Shown in pieces: positions 49,664 to 61,870 of a DNA stretch of 64,000 bases. Location: assembly GCF_964340395.1 (NCBI RefSeq), contig NC_135552.1:3485517-3549516 (forward strand). Reading direction: 5' to 3'. The first letter of the stretch is position 1; each line of letters begins with the position of its first letter. The notes under the pieces were generated by a model. The model made no database searches. It was given only the letters and a program-made list of their open reading frames with translations, and was not told where the DNA came from. A program made the translations under genes and the position numbers. Source of the stretch: Glandiceps talaboti (Eukaryota; Hemichordata; Enteropneusta; Spengelidae).

Positions 49664-51545
49664 AAGGTAGCGAATAAGGAGACAGGTAGCGAATAAGGAG
49701 ACAGGTAGCGAATAAGGAGACAGGAAATCGAATAAGGAGACAGGTAGCGAATAAGGAGACAGGAAATCGAATAAGGAGACAGGTAGCGAATAAGGAGACA
49801 GGTAGCGAATAAGGAGACAGGTAGCGAATAAGGAGACAGGAAATCGAATTAGGAGACAGGTACGTAGCGAATAAGGAGACAGGTAGCGAATAAGGAGACA
49901 GGAAATCGAATAAGGAGACAGGTAGCGAATAAGGAGACAGGTAGCGAATAAGGAGACAGATAGCAAATAAGGAGACAGGTAGCGAATAAGGAGACAGGAA
50001 ATCGAATAAGGAGACAGGTAGCGAATAAGGAGACAGGTAGCGAATAAGGAGACAGGAAATCGAATAAGGAGACAGGTAGCGAATAAGGAGACAGGAAATC
50101 GAATAAGGAGACAGGTAGCGAATAAGGAGACAGGTAGCGAATAAGGAGACAGGAAATCGAATTAGGAGACAGGTACGTAGCGAATAAGGAGACAGGTAGC
50201 GAATAAGGAGACAGGAAATCGAATAAGGAGACAGGTAGCGAATAAGGAGACAGGAAATCGAATAAGGAGACAGGTAGCGAATAAGGAGACAGGTAGCGAA
50301 TAAGGAGACAGGTAGCGAATAAGGAGACAGGAAATCGAATAAGGAGACAGGTGGCGAATAAGGAGACAGGAAATCGAATAAGGAGACAGGTAGCGAATAA
50401 GGAGACAGGTAGCGAATAAGGAGACAGGTAGCGAATAAGGAGACAGGAAATCGAATAAGGAGACAGGTAGCGAATAAGGAGACAGGTAGCGAATAAGGAG
50501 ACAGGAAATCGAATAAGGAGACAGGTAGCGAATAAGGAGACAGGTAGCGAATAAGGAGACAGGAAATCGAATTAGGAGACAGGTACGTAGCGAATAAGGA
50601 GACAGGTAGCGAATAAGGAGACAGGTAGCGAATAAGGAGACAGGAAATCGAATAAGGAGACAGGTAGCGAATAAGGAGACAGGTAGCGAATAAGGAGACA
50701 GGAAATCGAATAAGGAGACAGGTAGCGAATAAGGAGACAGGAAATCGAATAAGGAGACAGGTAGCGAATAAGGAGACAGGAAATCGAATAAGGAGACAGG
50801 TAGCGAATAGGGAGACAGGTAGCGAATTAGGAGACAGGTACGTAGCGAATAAGGAGACAGGTAGCGAATAAGGAGACAGGAAATCGAATAAGGAGACAGG
50901 TAGCGAATAAGGAGACAGGTAGCGAATAAGGAGACAGGAAATCGAATAAGGAGACAGGTAGCGAATAAGGAGACAGGTAGCGAATAAGGAGACAGGAAAT
51001 CGAATTAGGAGACAGGTACGTAGCGAATAAGGAGACAGGTAGCGAATAAGGAGACAGGAAATCGAATAAGGAGACAGGTAGCGAATAAGGAGACGGGTAG
51101 CGAATAAGGAGACAGGAAATCGAATAAGGAGACAGGTAGCGAATAAGGAGACAGGAAATCGAATAAGGAGACAGGTAGCGAATAATGAGACAGGTAGCGA
51201 ATAAGGAGACAGGTAGTGAATAAGGAGACAGGAAATCGAATAAGGAGACAGGTAGCGAATAAGGAGACAGGAAATCGAATAAGGAGACAGGTAGCGAATA
51301 AGGAGACAGGAAATCGAATAAGGAGACAGGTAGCGAATAAGGAGACAGGAAATCGAATAAGGAGACAGGTAGCGAATAAGGAGACAGGTAGCGAATAAGG
51401 AGACAGGTAGCGAATAAGGAGACAGGAAATCGAATAAGGAGACAGGTAGCGAATAAGGAGACAAAACCCAATAAGGAGACAGAAAACCCAATAAGGAGAC
51501 AGGAAAAAACGAATAAGGAGATGAATAAGGAAACGGGAAACGGGA
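49664..51545. repeat. Minisatellite of interleaved 19-, 20- and 22-bp units
   Basis: Units share AATAAGGAGACAGG and end either in TAGCG (19 bp), in AAATCG (20 bp) or, after ATTAGGAGACAGG, in TACGTAGCG (22 bp). About 95 units are arranged in irregular mixtures. The 22-bp form appears five times (near 49852, 50162, 50572, 50828 and 51004). The last copies from about 51462 degenerate. The minus strand has no stop in any frame of either unit type, producing a spurious frame of about 660 codons. The array lies in the proposed first intron of the homeobox gene. Confidence 0.97.
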
Positions 51546-51846
51546 GCCAACTTCACACACCCGACAAGCAGGGCATACGGAGACACGGAGACGTAAACAT
51601 GTTGAAGAGCATGTCTTAGTACATTTTTCACTTATTAGCTCGCACAATAATTTTCATTCGATTTGTTTGGATCACATATGCACTTTGTGAAACAATGGTC
51701 TATTCGATGATGAAAACAAAATGTATGTACTGTAATTGTTTATTTCAGCATTTCAGTATTTTCATTTATATGTAAGAATTGAAATCGTTATTTTTGTTAA
51801 TGTTACCACACGACTTTCAATTCTGTTGTTCTCCATTTTATCGTAG

Positions 51847-51993
51847 TTGAATGTGATAACAAAACCTCTGTCTTTGGTGGGCTGGAAAGTGAATTGAGTA
51901 AAGGAGCCTTTCATCGTACATCACCAATGACAAGTGGGTTCGGACCTTTCCAGCAAGGATCTCCCAGTCTGTGTATACCGTCATCCTTCACAG
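51847..51993 (+). CDS. Candidate middle exon of the homeobox gene
   Basis: The acceptor TTTTATCGTAG| (51845-51846) and donor ACAG|GTTTGT give a 147-bp exon with phase 1 at both ends, so frame is preserved from 47877 and into 56451. The translation includes ELSKGAFHRTSPMTSGFGPF and then QQGSPSLCIPSSFT. This Ser/Pro/Gly/Phe-rich sequence is typical of the disordered region N-terminal to a homeodomain. With the downstream exon it would read on directly into [15 protein letters not shown]. The phase match and composition are suggestive, not proof. Confidence 0.5.
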
Positions 51994-52191
51994 GTTTGTA
52001 GTTTGAACACAGATCCTTGTAAATACACGTGTGGGTGATCTAGGTTGTATAGTTCCTTCGAGTCATAGTAGCTGTCATTTCGGTATTTGAAGTATAATTT
52101 TACTTGAAAAATATACAAAACCGTTACCGGAAACGTTGTAATATTGCTAATTGACTTAGTTACCTACCTCCTAGTCGTACATAAATGTTAT

Positions 52192-52812
52192 GTGTAGGCT
52201 GGCTATAGTGTACACCACTGTAGACTGGCTATAGTGTACACCACTGTAGGCTGGCTATATAGTGTACACCACTGTAGGCTGGCTATAGTGTACACCACTG
52301 TAGGCGGGCTATAGTGTACACCACTGTAGGCTGGCTATAGTGTAAACCACTGTAGGCTGGCTATAGTGTACACCACTGTAGGCTTGCTATAGTGTACACC
52401 ACTGTAGGCTGGCTATAGTGTACACCACTGTAGGCTGGCTATAGTGTACACCACTGTAGGCTGGCTATAGTGTAAACCACTGTAGGCTGGCTATAGTGTA
52501 CACCACTGTAGGCTGGCTATAGTGTACACCACTGTAGGCTGGCTATAGTGTACACCACTGTAGGATGACTATAGTGTACACCACTGTAGGCTGGCTATAG
52601 TATAAACCACTGTAGGACTGGCTATAGTGTACACCACTGTAGGCTGGCTATAGTGTACACCACTGTAGGCTGGCTATAGTGTACACCACTGTAGGCTGGC
52701 TATAGTGTACACCACTGTAGGCTGGCTATAGTGTTAACCACTGTAGGGCTGGCTATAGTGTACACCACTATAGGCTGGCTATAGTGTATACTACTGTAGG
52801 CTGGCTATAGTG
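52192..52812. repeat. 26-bp minisatellite, about 24 copies
   Basis: The unit contains TGTAGGCTGGCTATAGTG followed by tacaccac. Variants include TAAACCAC, an extra TATA near 52260, and GGACTGG or GGGCTGG forms. It lies in the proposed second intron of the homeobox gene, just after the middle exon. Confidence 0.96.
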
Positions 52813-52952
52813 TAAATATGCAACCGGGAAATATTTCCAGTAACAGCTACATATACAGGGGCCAAAATAAAAGTCGTTTGTTCAAGGTGTCATGCCAGTA
52901 ACAGTAGTCAACAATAATTATTAAACACATCGTTATGACAATCAAGCCTACT

Positions 52953-52999
52953 GTATGTATGTATGTATGTATGTATGTATGTATGTATGTATGTATGTA

Positions 53000-53054
<55 letters not shown>

Positions 53055-53088
53055 ATGTATGTATGTATGTATGTATGTATGTATGTAT
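52953..53088. repeat. (GTAT)n(GT)n(GTAT)n microsatellite
   Basis: It directly abuts the 3' end of the minus-strand LINE, consistent with the simple repeat having grown from the element's tail or target. Confidence 0.95.
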
Positions 53089-53090
53089 CT

Positions 53091-55680
53091 GTATAAATAC
53101 TGGAAACTAGCTCACTACTGAGCAAAATTTTTCCAGGGTAAGTGAGTGCGCTCAGTCATTAGTCCCCGTGGGCTGCTAGTGCAGTCTCAAATTGTTCTGT
53201 TCTGTTGCTAGTGACAATGTTTTCCGGTAACCGATTCCAGTCTACCATAGTTAGTGGTATGAATGAATGTTTGCATGTTTCAGTTTTACACATAAGGTAT
53301 TTTAATTGACTTTGAATGTGATCGCCTAGATGGTCTAGTGTTAAATGAAAATAGGCTGTTACTTTGAGATTTTTTGAACAATGTTTCAGCTTGCGACGGA
53401 TAAGTCCTAAAACCGCATTTGAACGATTTGAAATGTTATTTATGTGTGTGGACCACTTTAAGTTTTCACTAATTGTGATTCCGAGGTATGGATTATCCCT
53501 CACTTGTTCTAAGATATGGTTGTCCAACATGTAATTATATTGAAGGGGTGACCTGCTCCTTCTGATGGACATGTGGTAGCACTTTGTAGCATTAAAGTAC
53601 ACACCCCAATCATTCGCCCACTTATTCAATGAATTAAGATCCTCTGTAGAGCAGACAGTCGTCTGCGAAGAGACGTACTTGGGAGGACACACATTGTGGT
53701 AGGTCGTTGATGTGACAAAGAAATAAGAAGGGGCCTAGTACTGTGCCCTGGGGTAGCCCAGAGTCGACCGTACATGATGACGAGTACTCTCCGTCTCCAA
53801 CTACTCTCTGTTCTCTTTGTGTTAAGAATGATCCTATCCATGAGTGTGTGTTTCCGGAGATCCCGTAGTTCTGTAGTTTGTAGAGTAACTTTCTATGTGG
53901 AACTGTATCAAAAGCTTTGCTGAAGTCCAATATGGCCATGTCTGTTTGAATTTTTTGATCATATGTTTGGAAAATATCATGCATAGTAATTATCAGCTGG
54001 CTTTCACATGAATGGCCACTTCTAAAACCATGTTGTTGTGAATTAATATGTTATGTTGTTCCAGATGTTTCAATATATGACTGCAGATGATATGTTCTAG
54101 AGTCTTACAACATACAATGGTAAGAGATATGGGTCGGTAATTGCTGGCCAGGTGTTTATTTCCCTTTTTAAATACTGGACTTATGTTGGCGTTTCTCCAG
54201 TCTGCAGGTAAAGTACCAGTGTCCAGGCTTTGTTGAAATATGTTAGTAATGACTGGAGCAAGTTCTGTAGCACAGGTCTTCAGGATAAAATTGGAAATAT
54301 TATCTGGCCCGCTTGCTTTGTAGGTACACATTTGTCCAAGTAGTTTCTCTACTCCGTCCTGTTGAATTTGGATGTCGGGCATTTTTGGGTATTGTTTCTC
54401 TGGGAGAGGAGGGAATATATCGTCCGTATGTTCTTTTGTAAAAACTGACTTAAATTGGTTATTTAAAAGCTCGGCCTTCATTTTACTGTCCTGGTGTAGT
54501 ACACCCTCACTGTTTATCCCTGCTACACTGATGTTATCATGTCTTTTTGCTTTTATGTATTTCCAAAATGATTTATTGTTCCCTTCTCCAGTTGTTTTCC
54601 CATGGTATTGTTGACATACTCCCAATGAGCTTGTCTTACATTCCTCTGTGGTTCTCTTGTGTTCTTTGTAAATGTTCCATGCTTCAGATGTTTTCTCTCT
54701 CTTAGCTTTTTGAAATAGTTTATGTTTTTTTCTCAATTCCTTTCTTAGATGATTGTTAATCCAAGGAAGGTTGAGTCTTTTAAGTGTCAGTTTTGAAGGA
54801 ATGTCGTTATCCATTATTTTTATGAGACCTCCTTTCAAGTTGGTCCACTTTGATTCCACATCATCCTGTTTTTGTTTGATAATACTCTCTCCTAGGCTGT
54901 TAACTGCTTTCTTTATGTTTACCCAATTTGCTTTGTTGTACTTGTATATACCTTTCTCCTCTTGGGTTTGTTATACTTAGGTTTAAGGTCAGAGTCTACT
55001 ACAACCATATGATGATCGGATATCCCTGGAATGGTATCGCATGATTTCACTAAACTAGGATGATTTGTTTGGTATAGATCTAGTATGTTATTCAATCTAG
55101 TTGCTTTCATTTGTATTTGTTGGAGTCCGTGGTCATTCATGATGTTTAAAAATGCTTGATGCTGACTTGCCTGAGGGGCTCCTGGTGTTATGGAACAATG
55201 TTCCCAATCTATGTGTGGGAGGTTGAAGTCCCCAGCTACGATGATATGTTTGTCCTTGTTACCTGACACATTATGTATTGATGATGACAGATGTCCAAGA
55301 CTTTCTTTTGTAGATCCAGGTGGTCGGTAGTATGAGCCAATAACAACTGATTTTCCCTGTGTTTGTACTTCTGCCCAAACCACTTCACAATCTGATTGGC
55401 TACCGTCAACTTCATTTGTTGTAAAATCGTCATGCATTGATATGAAAACTCCGCCTCCATTCTTATTGCGGTCCTTCCGATATACATTAGAATGATATCC
55501 TTCTGGAAAGACTTCAGTGTTTGTATATGTTCTGGTGCGAGCCATGATTCACAACCAATGATGACATCTGGCTTGGTGTACTCAATACTTTCATACAAGG
55601 CTGAGAGTTTGTTTCTAATACTCTGGCAATTTACCATCAGTACTCGTAAATTTTGTTTCTTCTCTTTATTCAGGTGAATT
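53091..55680 (-). mobile_element. Non-LTR retrotransposon (Jockey superclade, CR1/L2-like), truncated and frameshifted
   Basis: From 5' to 3' on the minus strand: an apurinic-type endonuclease beginning LMVNCQSIRNKLSALYESI, with VIIGCESWL, GGGVFISMHD, IIVAGDFNLPHIDW and PGISDHHMVVV. A basic linker follows (WINNHLRKELRKKHKLFQKA). Reverse transcriptase then shows NISPVFKKGN, NYRPISLT, AILDFSKAFDTVPH, SGLPQGTVLGPFLF and the FADD catalytic box in RLFADDCLLYR. The C-terminal region has NPYLGITISENLKWSTHI. Open frames change at least three times (near 55400, 54900-54990 and 53650-53990), so it is dead. No ORF1 is seen and the 5' end stops at a (GTAT)n tract at about 55681. It lies antisense within the proposed second intron of the homeobox gene. 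Confidence 0.92.
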
Positions 55681-55762
55681 GTATGTATGTATGTATGTAT
55701 GTATGTGACTGTATGTGGGTGAATGGGTGCATGGAGAAGCAGGTAACTAACTAGAGCTTTTC

Positions 55763-55876
55763 ACTGCAGACCCTAAGCTTGTTTTTACGTATTCGAGAGA
55801 AAAAAATAAAATCGCAAAAAATTGTGAAGTCGCACGAGAAATAGTGGATGCCCGGCGAAACTGACATCAATTTAAA
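55763..55876 (-). repeat. Dispersed repeat, copy B
   Basis: Reverse complement of the repeat at 6122-6240, with blocks GACCCTAA, TTTTACGTATTCGAGA, AAATAAAATCGC and AAATAGTGG. Confidence 0.7.
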
Positions 55877-56450
55877 ACGACAAAATGAAACTGTTCTTCC
55901 AACTTTTAATGGTTTTAATGTCTCTGTTTGAAGCTCACTTCATGCAAGTCAACTCACTGCTCTATACTGGCCAGTTGTACATTATAAAAACATTCATATC
56001 AAATAACGTGTCTCTATGTAGTCTCTGTGCTTCTAGCATGCTGTGCCAAGAGCTATTAATCCAATTCATTTGTGTACTTTTCCTGTCTATAACAGGTTCT
56101 GTTTGTACACCCTATACTGTCGAAGGTTGTATGATTGGAAGAAATAAATAACACAGAGACCATTTGGAATACAATGGAAAGCCTGAACTAGACACTCACA
56201 CAGAAAAAAATAATGAAATAAAAAAAATCTACCTACCCACCTATTCTAAAATTGAGCGTAGTCGGAACCACATAATTGTTTTATTAGGCCTCACCAACCC
56301 GTAAACTTTAATCAAAGATTTCGTTGGCCCCTGCGATTAAAAGATAATAAGCGAAGTAACACCGTGCAGTAAACAGTCAGGTCGCTCCAATCAGAATATC
56401 AATACACTATATGCAGGTGGCAATACCTTTAAATTTGCGTTTCATTTCAG

Positions 56451-56623
56451 ATTTCATGCAATATTCTGCTAGCAACAAACGTAAGCAGCGACGATACCGG
56501 ACTACTTTTACAAGCTTTCAACTTCACCAGTTGGAGGACGCCTTTCAAAAGTCTCATTATCCTGATGTCTTCTGTCGCGAGGAACTTGCTTTGCGGATTG
56601 ATCTGACGGAGGCACGTGTACAA
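56451..56623 (+). CDS. Paired-like homeobox exon (Arx/aristaless type), partial gene
   Basis: This exon encodes the first 46 residues of a homeodomain plus a short N-terminal arm. The arm [13 protein letters not shown] matches Arx/aristaless proteins as I know them. The core includes [28 protein letters not shown] and DLTEARVQ. The acceptor is TTCATTTCAG (to 56450), in phase 1. The donor CAA|GTAAGA after homeodomain residue 46 is the intron position common in paired-like genes. Residues such as HQLED and FCREE depart from Arx consensus, so this is a divergent member, and homeobrain-like is an alternative. The protein would be a nuclear DNA-binding regulator. The next exon, which must supply the rest of helix 3 (WFQNRRAKWRK), was not found up to 64000. 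Confidence 0.9.
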
Positions 56624-57794
56624 GTAAGATGACGTCATAACTTTTACTAAAAATATCAACAGGTGGTCGTCATGAATATTTATATTTGTACCGACAGGTG
56701 TAACAAAGTCGTTGACAGCGTAGAGTAAATACAAAATCATCGAGCGAGGGCGCTATTGTTTGTGTTAGACCCACTAACTAAATTCAATGTTGTATTGTTG
56801 TAAGTGCCCGCATATCACCAGTAAATTTCAATCGAATGCAGTTTCCTTTTGTATCTGAATGCAGCAGGTATATCATGAATTCCAATTACTTTTGATTATG
56901 TCTGGGCCTAATTAGAGAATTTTCCTGACAACTAACTTTACCCCCCCCCCCCATTTGTTTGAGACCTGAGGCACCGTGATTCGTCCAATCAAGTGGTCTG
57001 ATTCTAAGTGTATACGATATTAGTCACGGGAATGTAACGAATTCTTCATATGTGCATCTAGGACATTCTTGAAAGATTATTGCGCCGGCATATTGGTACT
57101 GGAAAGTAAAAATTAATACCTTTACATACTATGCTAAGAAGTGAATTTAATATGAGATTTAATATAGAACAAGAGACGAGACATAGACTAGTGAAGCCAG
57201 GTTGGCATCATTCATAACATTTTGAACTTCCTGTAACATGGTTGTTTTATGTTTTGCATTTGTCAGTGATCAATTTGGTGTATATAATTTAATAAAATGA
57301 AAATAAAAGATTATTGCGCCGGTGAATAGAATCATCATGTACATATATGTCCTCAGCAGGAATCGCCATATTTTAATCAAACAACCTGAGTGACGTAATA
57401 GACGAATGGAGTCGTATAATTATCCCAAACTTTGGCACATATTTTCTTCGCTTTCTGTTCTCTCACTGAAGCATGTTGAAAGTCCCAGTTTATTGATAAA
57501 TTGATTTGACACAATCAATGACAAATTTGAAAAGCCGTGATTGATATATCAATCTGAAATGGACAATATCTGTAATCTTTCATCATCTTAAGTATCGCCA
57601 TTCTCAGCAATGATTGCAGTTTCTTTGCGTACTCGACTCCCAAAGTGTATTGAAACTACATGTACCAGTATTCAACTCTTCAATACAGCCTGTAAGGTAT
57701 AGCAGATGATCAGTGAATTTATGAAATTCATTTCAATAATGAAAAAAATATCCATATTCATTTATACAGGTTTTGTAGACAAGCTGAATCACCT
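56624..57794. other. Intron or intergenic, nothing recognised
   Basis: A C-run stands at about 56940-56953. No helix-3 homeobox exon is visible. Confidence 0.4.
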
Positions 57795-57850
57795 CCATGA
57801 CCCACTCCCCTACTGCCAATGTAAAAAACAGGGTGACCCCTCTACCAATC
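57795..57850 (-). repeat. Fragment of the G-run repeat family
   Basis: The reverse complement reads AGAGGGGTCACCCTGTTTTT then ATTGGCAGTAGGGG, matching the region near 35836-35870 inside G-run element copy 2. Confidence 0.6.
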
Positions 57851-58425
57851 CACTGCCCACTTGACTTCCAAAAGAGTTGCACACGTTTTGGAATTATATA
57901 TGTCTCGTTCCAAGACCCGTTATACATGTAATAGTATATATGATTTTCTCCTTGCTAAGAAGAGGAACATATTTTAATCAGAGTGGACCAGAACGTTTTT
58001 TTTTCTTCAACCTTTATTTTGATCGCCAACATTTTGTTATTTACTTGGTGTTTACTTAAAGTCCTGATATTTGTGTTAAAAATAGCTAATAACCATCCAA
58101 GACTAAAATTCAATGATTAATAACATCTTTTGAGATAATACCAGATAAGGGTATTGCCTCAAGGGATGAATACGACCAAAGGTTATCGTATTCTCATTAC
58201 GAACCCAACAACAATGACATGCGGATATGTGTACATGGTTGCCTGTTATGACCACGTGACCGTGTCATGATACATGATTGGTTAGAAGTTTTTGGAGGAC
58301 ACAAACCACACATGTGCACGTGTTAAAGCACAGACAAGCACATACAACTAAGGTGTCTGTGGTTAATGTTAAACTCGAAACTTGAATTACCTAACAAGTT
58401 ATTATATCAACCTTGACTAGTCACC

Positions 58426-58433
58426 TATATAAG
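58426..58433 (+). promoter_or_regulatory. TATA box of the VDE-like gene
   Basis: TATATAAG stands about 70 bp before the ATG at 58504, a normal spacing for a transcription start near 58456 and a short 5' UTR. Confidence 0.55.
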
Positions 58434-58503
58434 GAAGTAGTTTTGCCCTTTAGCGTAGATCAAGATAATACAGAAATTCCTTGTACTCGAAAAGCAGGTT
58501 AAA

Positions 58504-59185
58504 ATGTTCACAGTCGGCAAATGTCTGGCGTTGATCGTTATTACTTTCTTGGGGCTTTCGGTTACAAGTTTAGCTTTGTCTGTCCACCACCAGAAGGTCA
58601 ACGTCATGTGTATGATACGACATTGCTCTAGTGAATAATACCATTGTGTGAGTGACCATAAATGTCAGAGCACACTGACCTGTCTGACAAAATGTGGATC
58701 CGATCAGAACTGTACAATCAGTTGTCTAGATACCTATGACAATGACATCTTCGATCGATTTGCAATGTGTGCCATTACCAAGTACAAGTGTGTTGACATT
58801 GAGCCACCAAGTCCACCGTTCAAGTGCATGAAACCCGATAATATTGTTTTGTAACCCGACGGGGGATGTCCGTCAAAGAACTGTACACCAATTAGTCCCA
58901 CAACCTCACACCAAGAATCCTGGCATTTTATTCTTCAACTACACGGACACTGGTTTAAAACACAACGAAGAATGGAGAGTTCTGACAATCGACGACGAAT
59001 ATGGATATGCACTGATTTACTACTGCGGAGAAGCAAACGCCTATAACTACGAAGGGGTCCTCCTCTATTCACGAAAACCCGTGGTGTCAGACAATATTCT
59101 CATGATGGCCAACCAAGTAGCGAAGTCGAATGGCTATGATTTCAACAAATTTTGCACCGCTCGAACTGAAAATTGTCATTATTGA
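58504..59185 (+). pseudogene. Violaxanthin de-epoxidase (VDE)-like secreted protein, broken
   Basis: An intronless gene resembling plant and algal VDE. A signal peptide (residues 1-24, LALIVITFLGLSVTSLA) precedes a cysteine-rich domain with VMCMIRHC, CQSTLTCLTKC, NCTISC, FDRFAMCAITKYKCV. These follow the order in VDE (CLQTC..., CQIKC..., EFNECAVSRKKCV). A later frame has lipocalin-domain features: NPGILFFNYTD, EEWRVL, YALIYYCG, GVLLYSRK, NGYDFNKF. These match VDE 'PGILYNH...DDWYIL...YVFVYYRG...AVVYTRS...GRDFNKF'. Breaks: an in-frame TAA at 58636-58638, a frame change near 58850, and loss of about 45-50 residues at that point, including the first lipocalin strand with its GxW. The plant C-terminal Glu-rich tail is absent. 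A polyadenylation signal AATAAA stands at 59377. VDE itself converts violaxanthin to zeaxanthin; no such role can be assumed here. Confidence 0.7.
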
Positions 59186-61270
59186 AAAAAGGCAATTAGT
59201 CGGTGACAACTCTTCAAACCACAAGTTATTATAAATCACATCCCAGTTACGAATATCATGATGATGCAATTAATTTCCTTCCACGTATAACTACTGATAC
59301 TGTGTAGGGTTAATTGTTCCTCCTATACCGTAACTGTACAAATAGTAGGCTATGACGTAGTTATAATTAACCTGTCAATAAATTCCTATCTGAATCTAAC
59401 AAAATGTCTATATAGAAACGACAATTCAACTTTCCAGTTTTCAAAAGTGTTTACACAGGATTAGGACACTGTATTCTGGTGAGATTTGTTTGAATTGCTA
59501 ACCCCATGTCTGATAATACACATCAGAAAACAATGATTAAGGCAATAATTAATGTACTACCCTTTGTTTGGAAATTTGTATGAGAACATATGACTTGTAT
59601 ACGCGCAATGGCGTGAAACACTGTAAATGATGAAAGATTTAAGATCAAAATAAATGTTTTAGAAAACCTAACGTTTCGGGCTGTGATTTTGTATGAATTA
59701 GGCTTAATAACAAAGAATTTTGATTTACTTTATACAAAGTGTTTTAAAATTATTAAAAGTAATAGAAATTTAGTAGGTGTTTATAAAGTCAATTAATTAA
59801 TCATTTGGTGTATGAAATGAATGTGATATACCTTGTTATCATGACAATGGGCTAGGTTCTGACAAACAAAATTGATTACAATTATGGTAGATATAGCCTA
59901 GGATGGTATATTTACATAATTTCATGTAAGGATCCAATCATAATGCTTAGGGTAATCATGTGATGACTACTATCCAATGAGTGGGGAAAATTTAGCCAGA
60001 GATTCTTACTAGTTTAAAAGAATAATTTTCATGTGAGTTGTTAGGTTTGGATTTAAAAATCCACTTAGTGTACAGATTCCTTCCAACTGTCTTGTCGTGT
60101 TGTGTTGTGTTGTGTTGTGTTGTGTTGTGTTAGGCAAAGTGGTAAACCCTATAATCTCACCAGCGTGGACTCGTCAACTTAATACGTGAAATGAGAGAGA
60201 TGGCACACCCATGTTATAAAAAAATAAAATGCACAATGTACCGATCACGCCATAAAAAGTTCCATTCTTCAGTAATTACATGGGGAGGGATGGGGAAAAT
60301 AAAGCACGATCTGTTGCGTAAAATTCGACTCTCCCCCGATTCCGTTGTCTATACAATGACCCCTCCCTAGTTGAAATATCTTTTTAAACACAAAACATTT
60401 GGTTAAAATGCTGTCGGACATTAAAAAGGATAAAAAAAAGTCCCAACATCAATTGTAAGGACTCGATTCCATTGCTACCACCACATCGAAAGGTATTCAT
60501 TGGTTCACACTATATTACAAGCACAGTGAATTTGTGTAAAGGCACTGCATTAATTTATTCCCCGTGTTAGAGTCTAATTGGCATAGCTGAAGTCCAGATC
60601 TCCCAAAGACGGGTCCCTCACCGACATCGATCGATGGGATCGAGGTCAACATCCACACTCCTCCACATTATCACTAATATCTTACTACATGTTTCCGCCG
60701 CTTCTCTACACACACCATAACTAACAATTGATTCAATGTATGGTTGTCGTCAGCGATTTGACTGATATCTGATATGTTCTGACATTGTGTTGCAGTCTAG
60801 TCAACAATAATTTTTATGTAACTATCTAGAGTTCCATCTACGACTCATATATTCGTGTTGATGCGATGTGGAATTGTCTATGGCGTGTTTCGTCCTACTT
60901 ATCATAATATATCATATAAGTGATTACTATGGCAAAGTGAAATTATGTTTATTAATATCATCTACAATGTCAGAAACGGGCAGCGGGATTGAATGACATT
61001 AACTCAGTCACACAAGCCATTTCTTACATTGTGTACAAGTATATGCAATGCAAGGGACCATTCAATTCATACAGCTACCTTCATTTCACAGCGACCCAAG
61101 TGACCGCGTCGGCCTTCAAATATTTCCATTGTCGTAAATTTTAAAAACGGAAAGAAAAATCTGAGGGGGTTATTTGTTCATAAAGAGAGTCGTCGGAAAA
61201 CCACAGGCCTGTTTGCGACAACAGTATTATTTTAGTTTTCTTGAAAATGTTCTGACTTACGAGAATGATG
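59186..61270. other. Intergenic, mostly unassigned
   Basis: Only a short (GTGTT)n run at about 60096-60131 stands out. No gene recognised. Confidence 0.4.
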
Positions 61271-61370
61271 ATCTTATGGAAGGGGTAGATACAGTTATTT
61301 ACTAGTATCTTATGGAAGGGGTAGATACAGTTATTTATTACTATCTTATGGAAGGGGTAGATATATTACT
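61271..61370. repeat. 36-bp tandem repeat, about 2.8 copies
   Basis: TCTTATGGAAGGGGTAGATA recurs at 61272, 61308 and 61344, with the rest of the unit (cagttatttactagta) slightly variable. Confidence 0.9.
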
Positions 61371-61428
61371 ACTGATCTTCGCACACAGCTGATAGACCAA
61401 GTAATAACACCCGAATCACTCTCATATC

Positions 61429-61860
61429 TCATATCTGACTCAACTTCTGTATGTACGTACCAGGATCACACTTGAACTTTAAAGGGAATAAGCTCAGACT
61501 ACACAGTTTGTGTGTAAATCTACACTCGAGACAAAGGCAAGCACCCAGCATAGTGCCTCGTTCATTGACTTCCCGCGAAGCCAAGTCCTCTTGCCAAATC
61601 TGAGCTGAAGTGCCTGTCTCAGTGTGCTTTATTGTGACGTCCTTAAAGTCTAAATATACATAACGCATGGCCAATGGCCAAATAATTATTTCTGGGCGTG
61701 ACCATGCCCTAAAAGTAATTTTAAAACATTGATGAATGATCACTATGAATCCTAGATATTTATGAAATGCAGACTGTCGTCTCATGTATTCGAGTATGCT
61801 TGGAATCCTGTGTGGTCTAAATCCAATATCCTTGAGACAGTCTATTGACCTTTCAGTCAA
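61429..61860 (-). other. Unassigned long open frame
   Basis: A 143-codon frame without stops, with no recognised domain, no ATG at its beginning (it opens on TTG) and no clear splice sites. It includes five cysteines, four of them in the last third, and several W and R residues. It could be an internal exon or chance. I do not call it a gene. Confidence 0.15.
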
Positions 61861-61870
61861 ACTAGGCCAT

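Noticed and set aside
49662-51647. Minus-strand open frame of 661 codons
   Set aside because: It is made of the 19/20-bp minisatellite, which has no stop codon in any minus-strand frame. It encodes only LSPYSLPVSLF-type repeats.
54372-54980. Plus-strand hydrophobic frames in the LINE
   Set aside because: Shadows of the antisense reverse transcriptase and linker region.
55885-56151. 88-codon frame with a hydrophobic start just before the homeobox exon
   Set aside because: It is out of frame with the homeodomain, has no donor that fits, and no known domain.
61429-61860. 143-codon minus-strand frame as a gene
   Set aside because: No ATG start, domain or splice support; near what chance allows in 64 kb.
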